Origin: DUUI01 sp964627845
GTDB taxonomy: Bacteria; Bacillota_I; Bacilli_A; Erysipelotrichales; Erysipelotrichaceae
Direction of reading: 5' to 3'
Length of the DNA stretch: 64,000 nt
NCBI GenBank assembly: GCA_964627845.1
Contig: CAZVKL010000002.1
Span: forward strand, 27,931-91,930
Part shown: positions 51,567-61,214 of the stretch, one piece after another
How positions within the stretch are numbered: position 1 is the stretch's first letter
Layout of the letters: each line of letters starts with the position of its first letter
Notes under the pieces: generated by a model
What the model saw: only the letters and a program-made list of their open reading frames with translations
The model's database searches: none
Told to the model about the DNA's origin: nothing
Made by a program: the position numbers and the translations under genes

Positions 51567-52802
51567 TACATAACTTGGCATTCTAGATTCCTCATAAACA
51601 GGATTATTTTTAGTATGACTATAAACCATAAATGGATACGATAAGGCGATCATATAAGAGATTAAAGAAGACCCACCATAAGAGATTAGTGGAAGTGTAA
51701 TCCCAGTAATAGGCAACAAACCAATCATCATACTAATATTTTGAATTTGTTGATACATAAAGATACCCAATATTCCACCAATAATGTATTTAGATTTTGA
51801 ATCGATCGAAGTGATTGCGGTAACAATTAGCTTTAAGTTTAGTATTAAACATAATCCAATCACTGCCAAAGATCCAAACAAACCAAATTGAGAGCCAATC
51901 ACAGAAAATATAAAGTCTGTTTGTGCTTCCGAAATATGGACAATAAAATTAGATTCAGTTAAACCAGTTGGTCCACCCATCCCTAATGCAATTAACGAAT
52001 TATACAATTGATACCCCCAGGTTTGGGCGTATTTTTCATATTCAAGCCAACCAAAGAAACGTCTTAGCTTATATTGATTCGAACCGGACCCTCCCACTAA
52101 ATTTCCAAGAATATCAGGATGATTGTAATAAAGGTAAATAACACCAAAGTATAAAAGCACTAAGCCAACTAAGATTCCTAAGAACCAATAGTTTTTTGTC
52201 CCCGCAACATACATCATAAAGATAATACTAATCACAATAATAAGAGGTAAACCTGTATCGGGTTGTAAGAAAATTAAAACTAATGGAGGTAAAACCCATA
52301 AACCTATTTTAAAGAAAAGTTTTAAGTCATTCTTAAAGTTTGATCGTCCTATCCGTGAATTATGTTGATGAATCACATCGGCAGTAATGAAAACCAACCA
52401 AATCTTCATAAACTCTGAAGGCTGAAAAGTCCCAGCCCCCGGTAATTGATACCAAGCCCAAGCCCCATTGACTTCTGTAATTAAAAATTCTAAAGGCCCA
52501 TGTAAAGCAGGCGTGTATTTAACAAGGACTAGAAAGGCTAATAAGAATAAGAATATAAAATAGAAAATTCGTGACGCTCGATATAAAATTTCAGGACCTA
52601 GCTTTATTAACACAAAGATTGTAACAAAGCCTAATCCATACCACATTCCTTGTCTAGCAACCAGTCCAGAAGTGGAAATCCCTAAGTGATTGCCCGCCTT
52701 ATAAATAGCAACTAAGGAAACCACCATAAAAAGGCCAAGAATTCCTAGCAAGATCCAATCAAAATAAAACTTTTCATCTTTTTTTACTTGTCTGTTTGTC
52801 AT
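51549..52802 (-). CDS. rodA: RodA/FtsW-family peptidoglycan polymerase
   Basis: A 417-residue SEDS glycosyltransferase with about ten membrane segments. The loop G-A-W-A-W-Y-Q-L-P-G-A-G-T-F-Q-P-S-E-F-M-K-I and the later E-A-Q-T-D-F-I-F-S-V-I-G and L-P-I-T-G-I-T-L-P-L-I-S-Y-G-G-S-S-L are diagnostic. RodA fits best by length and lack of an FtsW-like tail, but FtsW cannot be excluded. It implies a peptidoglycan wall. No Shine-Dalgarno sequence; probably leaderless. Confidence 0.9.
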   Translation of the reverse strand: MTNRQVKKDEKFYFDWILLGILGLFMVVSLVAIYKAGNHLGISTSGLVARQGMWYGLGFVTIFVLIKLGPEILYRASRIFYFIFLFLLAFLVLVKYTPALHGPLEFLITEVNGAWAWYQLPGAGTFQPSEFMKIWLVFITADVIHQHNSRIGRSNFKNDLKLFFKIGLWVLPPLVLIFLQPDTGLPLIIVISIIFMMYVAGTKNYWFLGILVGLVLLYFGVIYLYYNHPDILGNLVGGSGSNQYKLRRFFGWLEYEKYAQTWGYQLYNSLIALGMGGPTGLTESNFIVHISEAQTDFIFSVIGSQFGLFGSLAVIGLCLILNLKLIVTAITSIDSKSKYIIGGILGIFMYQQIQNISMMIGLLPITGITLPLISYGGSSLISYMIALSYPFMVYSHTKNNPVYEESRMPSYVSEKVS

Positions 52803-52811
52803 CGTGCAGAT

Positions 52812-52820
52812 ATTATATCA
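52812..52820 (-). promoter_or_regulatory. Extended -10 promoter of rodA, probably leaderless
   Basis: On the minus strand TGA-TATAAT is a perfect extended -10. Only nine bases separate it from the ATG, which predicts a leader of about three bases, and no ribosome binding site fits. Confidence 0.6.
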
Positions 52821-52851
52821 CGCTTAAAGCAATTAAATGTACTAGTAAAGA

Positions 52852-52874
52852 AAGAAGAGACTATCACTCTTCTT
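52852..52874 (-). terminator. Terminator after the surface protein, stop codon in loop
   Basis: AAGAAGAG and CTCTTCTT form a perfect eight-base-pair stem with a seven-base loop holding the TGA stop (52864-52866); the arm continues as TCTTT on the minus strand. Confidence 0.7.
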
Positions 52875-55800
52875 TTTTACGCTTAAACATATATAACCCT
52901 AATCCAACTAAGGATGATCCAGACAATGTCATTAAAATTGAATCCTTACTGCCCAAAGTTGGGAGCTTCAATGGAATTTTTTGATTGGTAATTGTTAAAT
53001 CAACGGACGACTCAACCATAACATCAACATCTTTTGAATTAATCAGATAGCCTTCAGGAGCCTCTGTTTCTTTAATAATCCACTCTCCTTTTTCGACAAC
53101 AAACTCAACAATACCCTCTTCATTGGTTTTACTGGAATTAACTAGAAACCCCTCTTTGGTTAATAGCTCAAATTGAGCACCTTCTAATTTAAGCGATTCT
53201 TTATCCGCATCAACTTTATTAATCCTAATTGTATGGAAATGAATGGTTTGGTCTTCGTCATTGATATCCGAATGCTCACCAATAAGTTGATTCTGAGAGT
53301 ATAGTTTTTCAAATACAACCACGGATGTTTCATTAACCTTAGAAGCATCAAGACTAAATGTTAAAAAGATTGAACCTGATTTTGTCTTAGGGATAAATGT
53401 TTTTTGTGAAGTTATCTCCTCATTATTGATTAATAAAGGTTTATTTGTTTCTTTATCCATAAGAATCCCTTTTATTTGATACGCTTGACCAATAATGAGA
53501 TCTGAGTATTTAACTTCATCAACAATGGTCACTATTTCCGGGTTGTCAATATTTCGCTGGTTCGTTGAAGCAAAGGTTTTTAATTGAGGATCAACGATTC
53601 TTACCGTTTGATGGTTATCATTTAAATCGATGTGTTCAGCAATCAGTTCTTCATTAAGATAGAGTCTCTGTAACACTACGACTTCTTTGTTTTGATACTT
53701 AGACCCATCCAAAGCAAACTCTAAACTTATTTGGCCATTCGTTGTTTCTGGTGTAAAGTTTAACTCAGTCTCAGCAAGAATCTTCTCATTTTCTTTTAAG
53801 ACTAATTGACCAACAAGCTGATATTCTTGTGAGGTGTCTAATGCGGTGTAAGTTACATTATCCACAATGACTATTTCATCAAGAGGTAAAACCTCTTTTT
53901 TGTGATTGGTATCTGTTGCGTATGTGGATAGTTTTGGAATACGAACGGTTTGATTTTTATCATTTAAGTCTTGGTGGGACGCTAAGTGTCTATCTTGTCG
54001 ATATAAATCTTCAAAAACAACCAAGGTTTTACCTAAATAGTCAGTACCATTAATTTCAAACTCTAGTTCAACCATCATTTCTGCATTGTCAGCAACAAAG
54101 GACCGTTCACTTGTTGCCACGACTTCTTGTGTCTCATAATCAATTAATTGTCCAACAAGGTGGTATTCTTTGTTGACCCAAAGATTATTGACTTCAACCA
54201 AGTCAACTACTTTCAAATTTTCTTTTGGCATCGATTCTTTTAATCCATTTTCAAATAAAGCCGTTGTTTTTAAGTGAGGTTCTTTCTCATTGACCATCTC
54301 AAGTATTTGAGACTCCGATGTTTCCTGAATTGTAATTGTCACAGGTTTACTCAACACATAGCCTTCTGGCGCAATTGTTTCGACCAAGGTGTAAGTTTCT
54401 CCTGCTTTTAACCCTTTGATTACAAAAGGCTCATTAGAAGAAGTAAACGTGAGTATTTCTTGATCATGATGATACAGTGTTAAAACCGCACCAACAACGA
54501 AGTGTCCATCGATATCTAGTTTATGAATGTGAGTTTCTGTCTTTTGATTGGAAATATTTTTAAGTGTTGTACGACCAATGACTTCTAAATCAACGGTGTC
54601 AGTTTCCCTGGTAATAGTAAATGTTTGAGGTTTTGAGCGAACATAACCAGCCGGTGCTACTTTTTCAACTAATGTATAGGTTCCATGCGTTAGTTTCCCT
54701 TGTGTATAAGCCAATCCCTGATCATTTGTTACTAATTGAGTTTGTCTAACAATTTGGTTGTTATCATTTAAATATTCAAACGTCATCAGGTTATTATCTT
54801 CATCGTAAATTTCAAAGACTGCACCAGCCAGAGGTTGATTGGTTTCATGATCATTTTTTTGAATACCCAGTTTAAGTTCAACTAAATCATTCGATACATA
54901 CAAAACTTCTACTTTTTCATGCTCTTTAATTGAAACAAGATATTCTTTGTTATTTAAATAAAACGCTTGAGGAGCTTCAACCTCTCTTATGACATAATCG
55001 CCATAACGAAGATCACTACTAAAAGCAAACCCATTGTTATTAGAAGTGATTGTCTCAACCAGCTCTTTATTAGGTAAACGAAGCACTTCAAAGACAGCAC
55101 CCTCAACTGGAATCTCTTGGTTGGATGCATTTACTTTAACAATTTGTATCTTCCCTTTAATTGGATCATTCACTAACTCTTTTTGAGTCATAACAAGCTC
55201 TGTTAATTGATCTTTATAAACAAGTTCAAGGGGTATGAGTTCGTCATTTAAAACAAACCCTTCAGGGGCTTCTATTTCTTTAAGTGTATAGGATCCTAAA
55301 TCTAATTCTTTTGAAGTCGCAACACCATTTTCGTTAGTGGTTAGTACATCCACGACGGTTTGATTAGAATCCTGTACTTCAAACACAGCTTGACTTAAAA
55401 GATTGGATGGTATTTCAGCATCCGATTTTTTAATTTGAATTTTACCTTTAGCCACTTCATTGACATGCTTGACTTCACTTGTCACTAAAGAGACCATTTG
55501 ATTTTCATAACTTAAAACAACTGGGATTGGTGTTGAATCCAACAAATACGGGGCACCTATTTTTGTTTCAATTAATTTATAACTACCTAATGGAAGAATC
55601 GATGACTTTATCACGCCATCTTGATTGGTTGTCATTGTTTCTATCAAATCATCATTAGAATTGAATAACTGATATTCCACCCCTTCAACTCGTTGGTGAT
55701 CAGGCCCCGTTTTAGTCAAAATGATTTGTCCCATGGCTTTTTCATTCATAAATGAAACGGTGGTTGTCTTCCCTATTTCAATCGTTACAGGCTTTATTTC

Positions 55801-56796
55801 ATCACTCAATACATAAGGTGCTGGTACACTTACTTCTTGGACATAATAGGTGCCTGGGGCTAAATCAGAGACATCTGCTAAACCAGAATCATTGGTAGTA
55901 ATATGTATTGGATCACTCATATCCTGTGAAGAAGAGACATTAAAACTCACTTGACCAATGGGTTGATTGTCTTGGTTCACTTTAGATATTTGTAAGTGTC
56001 CAGTTGCTTCAACCGTGATGTTAAATGAGGTTACCACTTGATCTTTTAACTTTAAACTCGCAATATTCTGAGTTCCCTCTTCATAAAAGACTAAACTAGT
56101 CCCGGTATAGGCTTCAAGAACTTTATGTCCAGTAATTGAGGTAGTTCCACCCGAAGTTGGTGTGATAGTCAGTGTGTTATCTAAATGAGATAATTTTGCG
56201 ACATCAGGATTTGTGACAGATAAAGTAAAGTTGGAAAGAACTTGATTTGTATCCTTTAAAACAAGAGGCTCATTTAACTTTAATTGATGAGTCGTTTTAT
56301 CAAACGATGGTTTAGTTAAATGTTTTTGAATTCGGGCATTAATTTGATCGCGAATCGTATTAAAATCATTATCCGTGATTCCATTCTGAAAATTAACCAC
56401 TAAGGAAGGTTCAATCACATGCCAAATCATGACCTGTGCAGTGACATAAACATGATTGTTGGTTTCTGCTCCCATAAGTTTGGCATAATAATCGATGAGC
56501 TCGATTCGATCCTTAACACTTTGTTCCATCCCTTGATAATCGGCTAAGGTAATCGTTGATTTTGGTCCTGAAACAAACAGTATTGCTGGTTCAATACAGT
56601 AGGCTAGTTCCCCTCCTGCATATAAACGAGCAAATATACCGTTATAGGTTCGTCCATAATTATCCGATCCGTTCCAATGATATCCAAGATCAACAAGATC
56701 GGTATGGGTATTGGCTAATAATGGTATTTGTAAAGATGTGACTATTAAGAATAAGACCATACAAATAATCTTAATTCTATTAAACAAAGATTTCAT
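52864..56796 (-). CDS. Thioester-domain surface adhesin with SpaA and VaFE repeats
   Basis: A 1310-residue secreted protein. A signal peptide (about 1-28) precedes a thioester domain in which Cys67 (L-A-Y-C-I-E-P) and Gln121 (V-T-A-Q-V-M-I-W) can form the covalent-binding bond. After a Thr/Ser-rich spacer come six SpaA/Cna-B-like beta domains, three VaFE repeats (each ending D-x-N-D-x-x-Q-T, with V-V-F-E-x-L-Y), and one more SpaA domain. The end is L-P-T-L-G, a hydrophobic stretch and K-R-K-K-E-E. The sorting motif lacks Thr at its fourth position. No sortase gene is nearby. Confidence 0.92.
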   Translation of the reverse strand: MKSLFNRIKIICMVLFLIVTSLQIPLLANTHTDLVDLGYHWNGSDNYGRTYNGIFARLYAGGELAYCIEPAILFVSGPKSTITLADYQGMEQSVKDRIELIDYYAKLMGAETNNHVYVTAQVMIWHVIEPSLVVNFQNGITDNDFNTIRDQINARIQKHLTKPSFDKTTHQLKLNEPLVLKDTNQVLSNFTLSVTNPDVAKLSHLDNTLTITPTSGGTTSITGHKVLEAYTGTSLVFYEEGTQNIASLKLKDQVVTSFNITVEATGHLQISKVNQDNQPIGQVSFNVSSSQDMSDPIHITTNDSGLADVSDLAPGTYYVQEVSVPAPYVLSDEIKPVTIEIGKTTTVSFMNEKAMGQIILTKTGPDHQRVEGVEYQLFNSNDDLIETMTTNQDGVIKSSILPLGSYKLIETKIGAPYLLDSTPIPVVLSYENQMVSLVTSEVKHVNEVAKGKIQIKKSDAEIPSNLLSQAVFEVQDSNQTVVDVLTTNENGVATSKELDLGSYTLKEIEAPEGFVLNDELIPLELVYKDQLTELVMTQKELVNDPIKGKIQIVKVNASNQEIPVEGAVFEVLRLPNKELVETITSNNNGFAFSSDLRYGDYVIREVEAPQAFYLNNKEYLVSIKEHEKVEVLYVSNDLVELKLGIQKNDHETNQPLAGAVFEIYDEDNNLMTFEYLNDNNQIVRQTQLVTNDQGLAYTQGKLTHGTYTLVEKVAPAGYVRSKPQTFTITRETDTVDLEVIGRTTLKNISNQKTETHIHKLDIDGHFVVGAVLTLYHHDQEILTFTSSNEPFVIKGLKAGETYTLVETIAPEGYVLSKPVTITIQETSESQILEMVNEKEPHLKTTALFENGLKESMPKENLKVVDLVEVNNLWVNKEYHLVGQLIDYETQEVVATSERSFVADNAEMMVELEFEINGTDYLGKTLVVFEDLYRQDRHLASHQDLNDKNQTVRIPKLSTYATDTNHKKEVLPLDEIVIVDNVTYTALDTSQEYQLVGQLVLKENEKILAETELNFTPETTNGQISLEFALDGSKYQNKEVVVLQRLYLNEELIAEHIDLNDNHQTVRIVDPQLKTFASTNQRNIDNPEIVTIVDEVKYSDLIIGQAYQIKGILMDKETNKPLLINNEEITSQKTFIPKTKSGSIFLTFSLDASKVNETSVVVFEKLYSQNQLIGEHSDINDEDQTIHFHTIRINKVDADKESLKLEGAQFELLTKEGFLVNSSKTNEEGIVEFVVEKGEWIIKETEAPEGYLINSKDVDVMVESSVDLTITNQKIPLKLPTLGSKDSILMTLSGSSLVGLGLYMFKRKKEE

Positions 56797-57023
56797 ACAA
56801 CTCTCCTTTTCTGTGTTCGATTATTATAGAAAGAGAAGATGAAAACTCCTTAAATTCTTTTAAGAAACCAATTCTTGACCCATACATGATAGGGTTAAGT
56901 TCACTAGATCTCTTGAAATGAGAAATAAGCTAGTCCAGGTAATTATAGCCTTTATTAATTTAATATGACGATAAACAGAAAATTCGCTTTAAATAATTCA
57001 AGAACGCCTCTTGGTCGTTATGG
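56797..57023. other. Divergent region between surface protein and mutS
   Basis: It holds AAAGGAG and a TATAAT (56824-56829, minus strand) for the surface protein, with no clear -35 box, and AT-rich DNA of no recognised content up to the mutS promoter. No open frame worth calling is seen. Confidence 0.45.
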
Positions 57024-57029
57024 TATAAT
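57021..57029 (+). promoter_or_regulatory. Extended -10 promoter of mutS-mutL-miaA
   Basis: TGG-TATAAT, a perfect extended -10, 27 bases upstream of the mutS ATG; no convincing -35 box. Confidence 0.65.
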
Positions 57030-57055
57030 GTATCCACGTAAAAAGAGGTTTTTTA

Positions 57056-59524
57056 ATGGAAAATTTATCACCAATGTTACAACAGTATTTAAATATGAAG
57101 CAAGAAGTTGGTCCTGATACACTTCTATTTTTTAGATTAGGTGATTTCTACGAACTCTTTTTTGACGATGCTAAAATTGTGGCCAACGAGCTAGAATTAA
57201 TTCTTACAGCACGAGCGGCTGGCAATAATCAAAAAGCACCGATGTGTGGTGTTCCTCATCACGCGGCTCATTCGTATATTCAACGTTTAATCTCAAAAGG
57301 TTATAAAGTCGCAATCGCCCAACAGATGGAAGATCCGTCAATCGCCAAAGGATTGGTGAAACGCGAAGTGACTAAAATAATTACTCAAGGAACAAATTTT
57401 GATCATGATGAAAACGAATCGGTGCATTTAGCGAGCATTACCTCTGATTTGTTTAACTTTTATATAGTTTTATACGATATTACGTCTAACCAATTGAAAA
57501 CGTTTGAAATTGAAAAAGAAATTTCTCAATTAATCACATTGTTGGTACAACATCAAGTGAAAGAAATTCTAATTCCTCAATCTGTTGAAAGAAAATGGCT
57601 AGAAGACAACACAGAAATTGAAATCAGTGAACATGAAATTAATGTAAAAAACAAATCACCTTTAGAAGCGGCCAAATCACGCTTAGAAGCGTATTTAGAA
57701 TATACACAAAAACAGAGCATTACCCCAAAACAAATTCAGAATGACAAAGAAACAATGAAATTAGACTATGTTTCTTTACAGAACCTCGAACTATTAGAGG
57801 TTATTCGTTCAAACTCTAAAAGTCATTCCTTGTTCTCATACTTGAATAAAACAAAAACCAGTATGGGGACCCGACTATTAAAAGAATGGATTAAATATCC
57901 TTTATTAAAGGAAGAAGATATCTTAGAGCGTCAAGAAAAAGTTGGGTATTTGGTCGATGAATATTTAATCCATCATCAATTGAATGAATTATTAAGTGAC
58001 TTATATGATATTAGTCGAATTAGCACGAAGATTGAATATAAAACGAGCAATGCTCAAGATTTAGTGAGATTAAAGAAATCACTCGTTACCTTTGAAAAAA
58101 TTAAAGATTTGTTTGAAGAAACCTCTTTTTTAAAACACTTAAATATTGAAAACACCCTTTTTATCGCGAATGAAATAGAGGCGATCTTAGTCGATGAACC
58201 ACCGCTAAGCATTGGAACTGATCCAACCATTAAGCGGGGTGTTCACCAAGAACTAGACGAATACACGCAACTACTCAATGATTCAAATAGCTGGTTGTTA
58301 AATTATGAGAACCGTCTAAAAGATGAGACTGGGATAAAAAACTTAAAAGTCGGTTATTCAAAACAATTTGGTTACTATCTAGAGGTGTCGAAAGGACAAC
58401 TCCACTTAATAAAAGACGAGTATGGTTTTATCCGACGTCAAACATTAACCAATGCGGAGCGTTATCTGAGTGATGAACTAAAACAACAGGAAGAGAAGAT
58501 TTTATCTGCCAGTTCTGAGATCGAAAAAATTGAAACACAACTGTTAAAAGAGTTAAATGAAAAACTTCTAAATGAAGTTGATTTAATTAAAGAAACAGGT
58601 TTAGTGATGGCTCAAATTGATTGTCTGTCATCATTGGCTTCCATCTCTAATCAAGCTGGTTTTATTAAACCACAGTTCACCCAATCCAAAGAAATTGTGT
58701 TAATCGATTCAACACACCCAATTCTTGAATTTTCAACCAAGTCTCATCGCATTATCGCCAATGATTTTGTGATGGATGAATCGCAAGATATTATGATTTT
58801 AACCGGTCCTAATATGGGTGGTAAATCAACGTATATGAGACAGGTGGCTATCACAATCATCATGGCACAAATGGGTTGTTATGTTAAAGCGAAAGAAGCA
58901 AAACTTCCTCTTTTTGATGCCATTTATACTAGAATGGGTGCTTCCGATGATATTATGTCAGGTCATTCAACGTTTATGATCGAAATGATTGAGGCCAATC
59001 AAGCGATCACAAAAGCGACCCCTCAATCGCTCATCTTGTTTGATGAGATTGGACGTGGGACATCGACCTATGATGGCATGGCAATTGCGGGTAGTATTTT
59101 AGATTATCTGGCCACAAAAATAAAAGCAACGACCATCTTTTCAACGCATTATCATCAGTTAACGACATTGGCCTTACAACATTCAAACATTGTCAATTAT
59201 CAGGTGCTTGTACAAGAAAAGAACCAAGATATTACATTCTTATATAAAGTGGAGCCAGGTAGTGCGAACCGTTCCTATGGAATTCATGTTGCTGCACTAG
59301 CAGACCTACCTCATGAAATTATTATGAAAGCCAATCAAGTCCTTAATGAAATTCAGGTTAATTCGATGGATTTAAGTGAGGTAAGCGAACCAAAACCAAT
59401 TCAAGTGAAATCAAAAGTCAGTAAACAATTAGAAGAGATTGACATTGAACAATTGACCCCTCTTCAAGCCCTTCAATTACTGGATAATTTGAAACAATTA
59501 AATGAGAGAGAACAAGATGAGTAA
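57056..59524 (+). CDS. mutS: DNA mismatch repair protein MutS
   Basis: An 822-residue mismatch sensor. The N-terminal F-F-R-L-G-D-F-Y-E-L-F-F has the mismatch-reading F-x-E context (F-Y-E). The C-terminal ABC ATPase has T-G-P-N-M-G-G-K-S-T-Y-M-R-Q, D-E-I-G-R-G-T-S-T and the S-T-H-Y-H switch. First gene of mutS-mutL-miaA-tcdA. Confidence 0.98.
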   Translation: MENLSPMLQQYLNMKQEVGPDTLLFFRLGDFYELFFDDAKIVANELELILTARAAGNNQKAPMCGVPHHAAHSYIQRLISKGYKVAIAQQMEDPSIAKGLVKREVTKIITQGTNFDHDENESVHLASITSDLFNFYIVLYDITSNQLKTFEIEKEISQLITLLVQHQVKEILIPQSVERKWLEDNTEIEISEHEINVKNKSPLEAAKSRLEAYLEYTQKQSITPKQIQNDKETMKLDYVSLQNLELLEVIRSNSKSHSLFSYLNKTKTSMGTRLLKEWIKYPLLKEEDILERQEKVGYLVDEYLIHHQLNELLSDLYDISRISTKIEYKTSNAQDLVRLKKSLVTFEKIKDLFEETSFLKHLNIENTLFIANEIEAILVDEPPLSIGTDPTIKRGVHQELDEYTQLLNDSNSWLLNYENRLKDETGIKNLKVGYSKQFGYYLEVSKGQLHLIKDEYGFIRRQTLTNAERYLSDELKQQEEKILSASSEIEKIETQLLKELNEKLLNEVDLIKETGLVMAQIDCLSSLASISNQAGFIKPQFTQSKEIVLIDSTHPILEFSTKSHRIIANDFVMDESQDIMILTGPNMGGKSTYMRQVAITIIMAQMGCYVKAKEAKLPLFDAIYTRMGASDDIMSGHSTFMIEMIEANQAITKATPQSLILFDEIGRGTSTYDGMAIAGSILDYLATKIKATTIFSTHYHQLTTLALQHSNIVNYQVLVQEKNQDITFLYKVEPGSANRSYGIHVAALADLPHEIIMKANQVLNEIQVNSMDLSEVSEPKPIQVKSKVSKQLEEIDIEQLTPLQALQLLDNLKQLNEREQDE

Positions 59525-61214
59525 AATAAGTCAGCTAGATCCACATTTAACCAATATGATTGCGGCAGGAGAGGTGGTCGAAAGACCTTCAGGCATTATC
59601 AAAGAACTTATTGAAAATAGTATCGATGCGAATGCGACTCAGATTGAGATTGTGACAAAAAATGGAGGCCTCGATCTGATTGGTGTGATTGATAATGGTG
59701 AAGGGATGGATAAAGAGGATTTGAAACTAGCGTTTAACCGTCATTCAACGTCAAAAATCAGTCATCCTGATGATTTAAGTCGAATTAGAACACTGGGATT
59801 TCGCGGGGAAGCGCTCCCATCAATTGCCTCAGTGTCAAAAGTCAATGCGATTTCTAATCAACATGAATTAACGATTGATAATTCCGTTTTTTCAGAGATC
59901 GTTGCGAGTCCAAGTAATCAAGGGACCTCCATTTGGGTGTCTGAACTGTTCTATAAAACCCCTGCTCGCTTGAGACATTTAAAATCACCACAATATGAAA
60001 ATGTTCGTAACCTTGGGTTGGTTCAAGATTTAGCACTGGGCTATCCTTCCATTGCGTTTAAGTTTGTTAATGATGAACAAATGCTCCTAAACACATCAGG
60101 TAAAGGAGACTTAAAAGAAGTTTTCTATCAGATTTATGGGGCTCAATATGCGAATCAATCAGTTTTATTTAGTGATGAGAGCTATGATTTTAAGATTTCA
60201 GGGATTTACGTATTACCCCACCATCATCGATCGAATCGTTATCAAATTAAGCTCTTCCTTAATAATCGTTTAATTCGCTATCATCAAATTTCTCAAACTT
60301 TAATTCGTGAATTTAGACGGTATATGCCCTCTGATCGGTTTCCGATGATTGTCCTAAATATTGAGAGTGATGCACAACTTGTTGATGTGAATGTTCATCC
60401 TAATAAATTAGAGGTTCGCTTATCTAAAGAACAAGAATTACTATTATTAATAGAGAAAACAATTCATCAATCACTCAAAACATCGATGAGAAGCAAGACC
60501 ATGACACGGTCTGTGTTTGACAAACCCATGACCATTTCATTTTTGGATCAAGATTATCAATTAGAGAAAGAAGTTGTGGGAATCACCCCTAAGATTGAAG
60601 TCAATGAAGTGAATCCAATTAGGTTTCAAGAACCAGAGATTGAACCGTCATTTTATCAGCCGATTCGAGTAATTGGACAACATCATGGGAGTTACATCTT
60701 GGCTCAGGATGAATCATCGCTCTATATCTTTGATCAACATGCTTCGATGGAGCGGATTCGATTTGAGAAAGTTTCTCAACAACTGAAAGAATCTGTATTT
60801 AATCAACAACAACTATTATTACCATTAATCTTTGAGAATCGCTTAAAAGAAATTGATGATCCTCAACAATTCTTTGAGCGTTTAAGTGAGTTTGGAATCA
60901 TCTTAGAGGCGTTTTCCGACAAAGACCTTATTGTGAGAAGTGTTCCACAATGGTTGGATAAACTTGACCCCTTTATTTATATTAATTTATTATTGGATGA
61001 GGCAAATCAAGATTTAGTGTCGATTAATCATCAAAGGTTAGCGACCATTGCCTGTCATCAATCGATTCGATTTAATGAATCGTATTCAAATCTTCAACTT
61101 CAAAAAATTATTGATGATTTAATGCTTTGTGAACAACCCTACCATTGCCCTCATGGAAGACCCACCTTTATCAAAGTCGATGCCAAAGAGTTATTGAAGG
61201 AGTTTTCACGATGA
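59517..61214 (+). CDS. mutL: DNA mismatch repair protein MutL
   Basis: A 565-residue GHKL ATPase: I-A-A-G-E-V-V-E-R-P, E-N-S-I-D-A-N-A and G-F-R-G-E-A-L-P-S-I. The C-terminal endonuclease motif D-Q-H-A-x2-E-x4-E is present (D-Q-H-A-S-M-E-R-I-R-F-E), as expected where no MutH nicking enzyme exists. The ATG at 59517 overlaps mutS by eight bases (ATGAGTAA). Confidence 0.98.
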   Translation: MSKISQLDPHLTNMIAAGEVVERPSGIIKELIENSIDANATQIEIVTKNGGLDLIGVIDNGEGMDKEDLKLAFNRHSTSKISHPDDLSRIRTLGFRGEALPSIASVSKVNAISNQHELTIDNSVFSEIVASPSNQGTSIWVSELFYKTPARLRHLKSPQYENVRNLGLVQDLALGYPSIAFKFVNDEQMLLNTSGKGDLKEVFYQIYGAQYANQSVLFSDESYDFKISGIYVLPHHHRSNRYQIKLFLNNRLIRYHQISQTLIREFRRYMPSDRFPMIVLNIESDAQLVDVNVHPNKLEVRLSKEQELLLLIEKTIHQSLKTSMRSKTMTRSVFDKPMTISFLDQDYQLEKEVVGITPKIEVNEVNPIRFQEPEIEPSFYQPIRVIGQHHGSYILAQDESSLYIFDQHASMERIRFEKVSQQLKESVFNQQQLLLPLIFENRLKEIDDPQQFFERLSEFGIILEAFSDKDLIVRSVPQWLDKLDPFIYINLLLDEANQDLVSINHQRLATIACHQSIRFNESYSNLQLQKIIDDLMLCEQPYHCPHGRPTFIKVDAKELLKEFSR

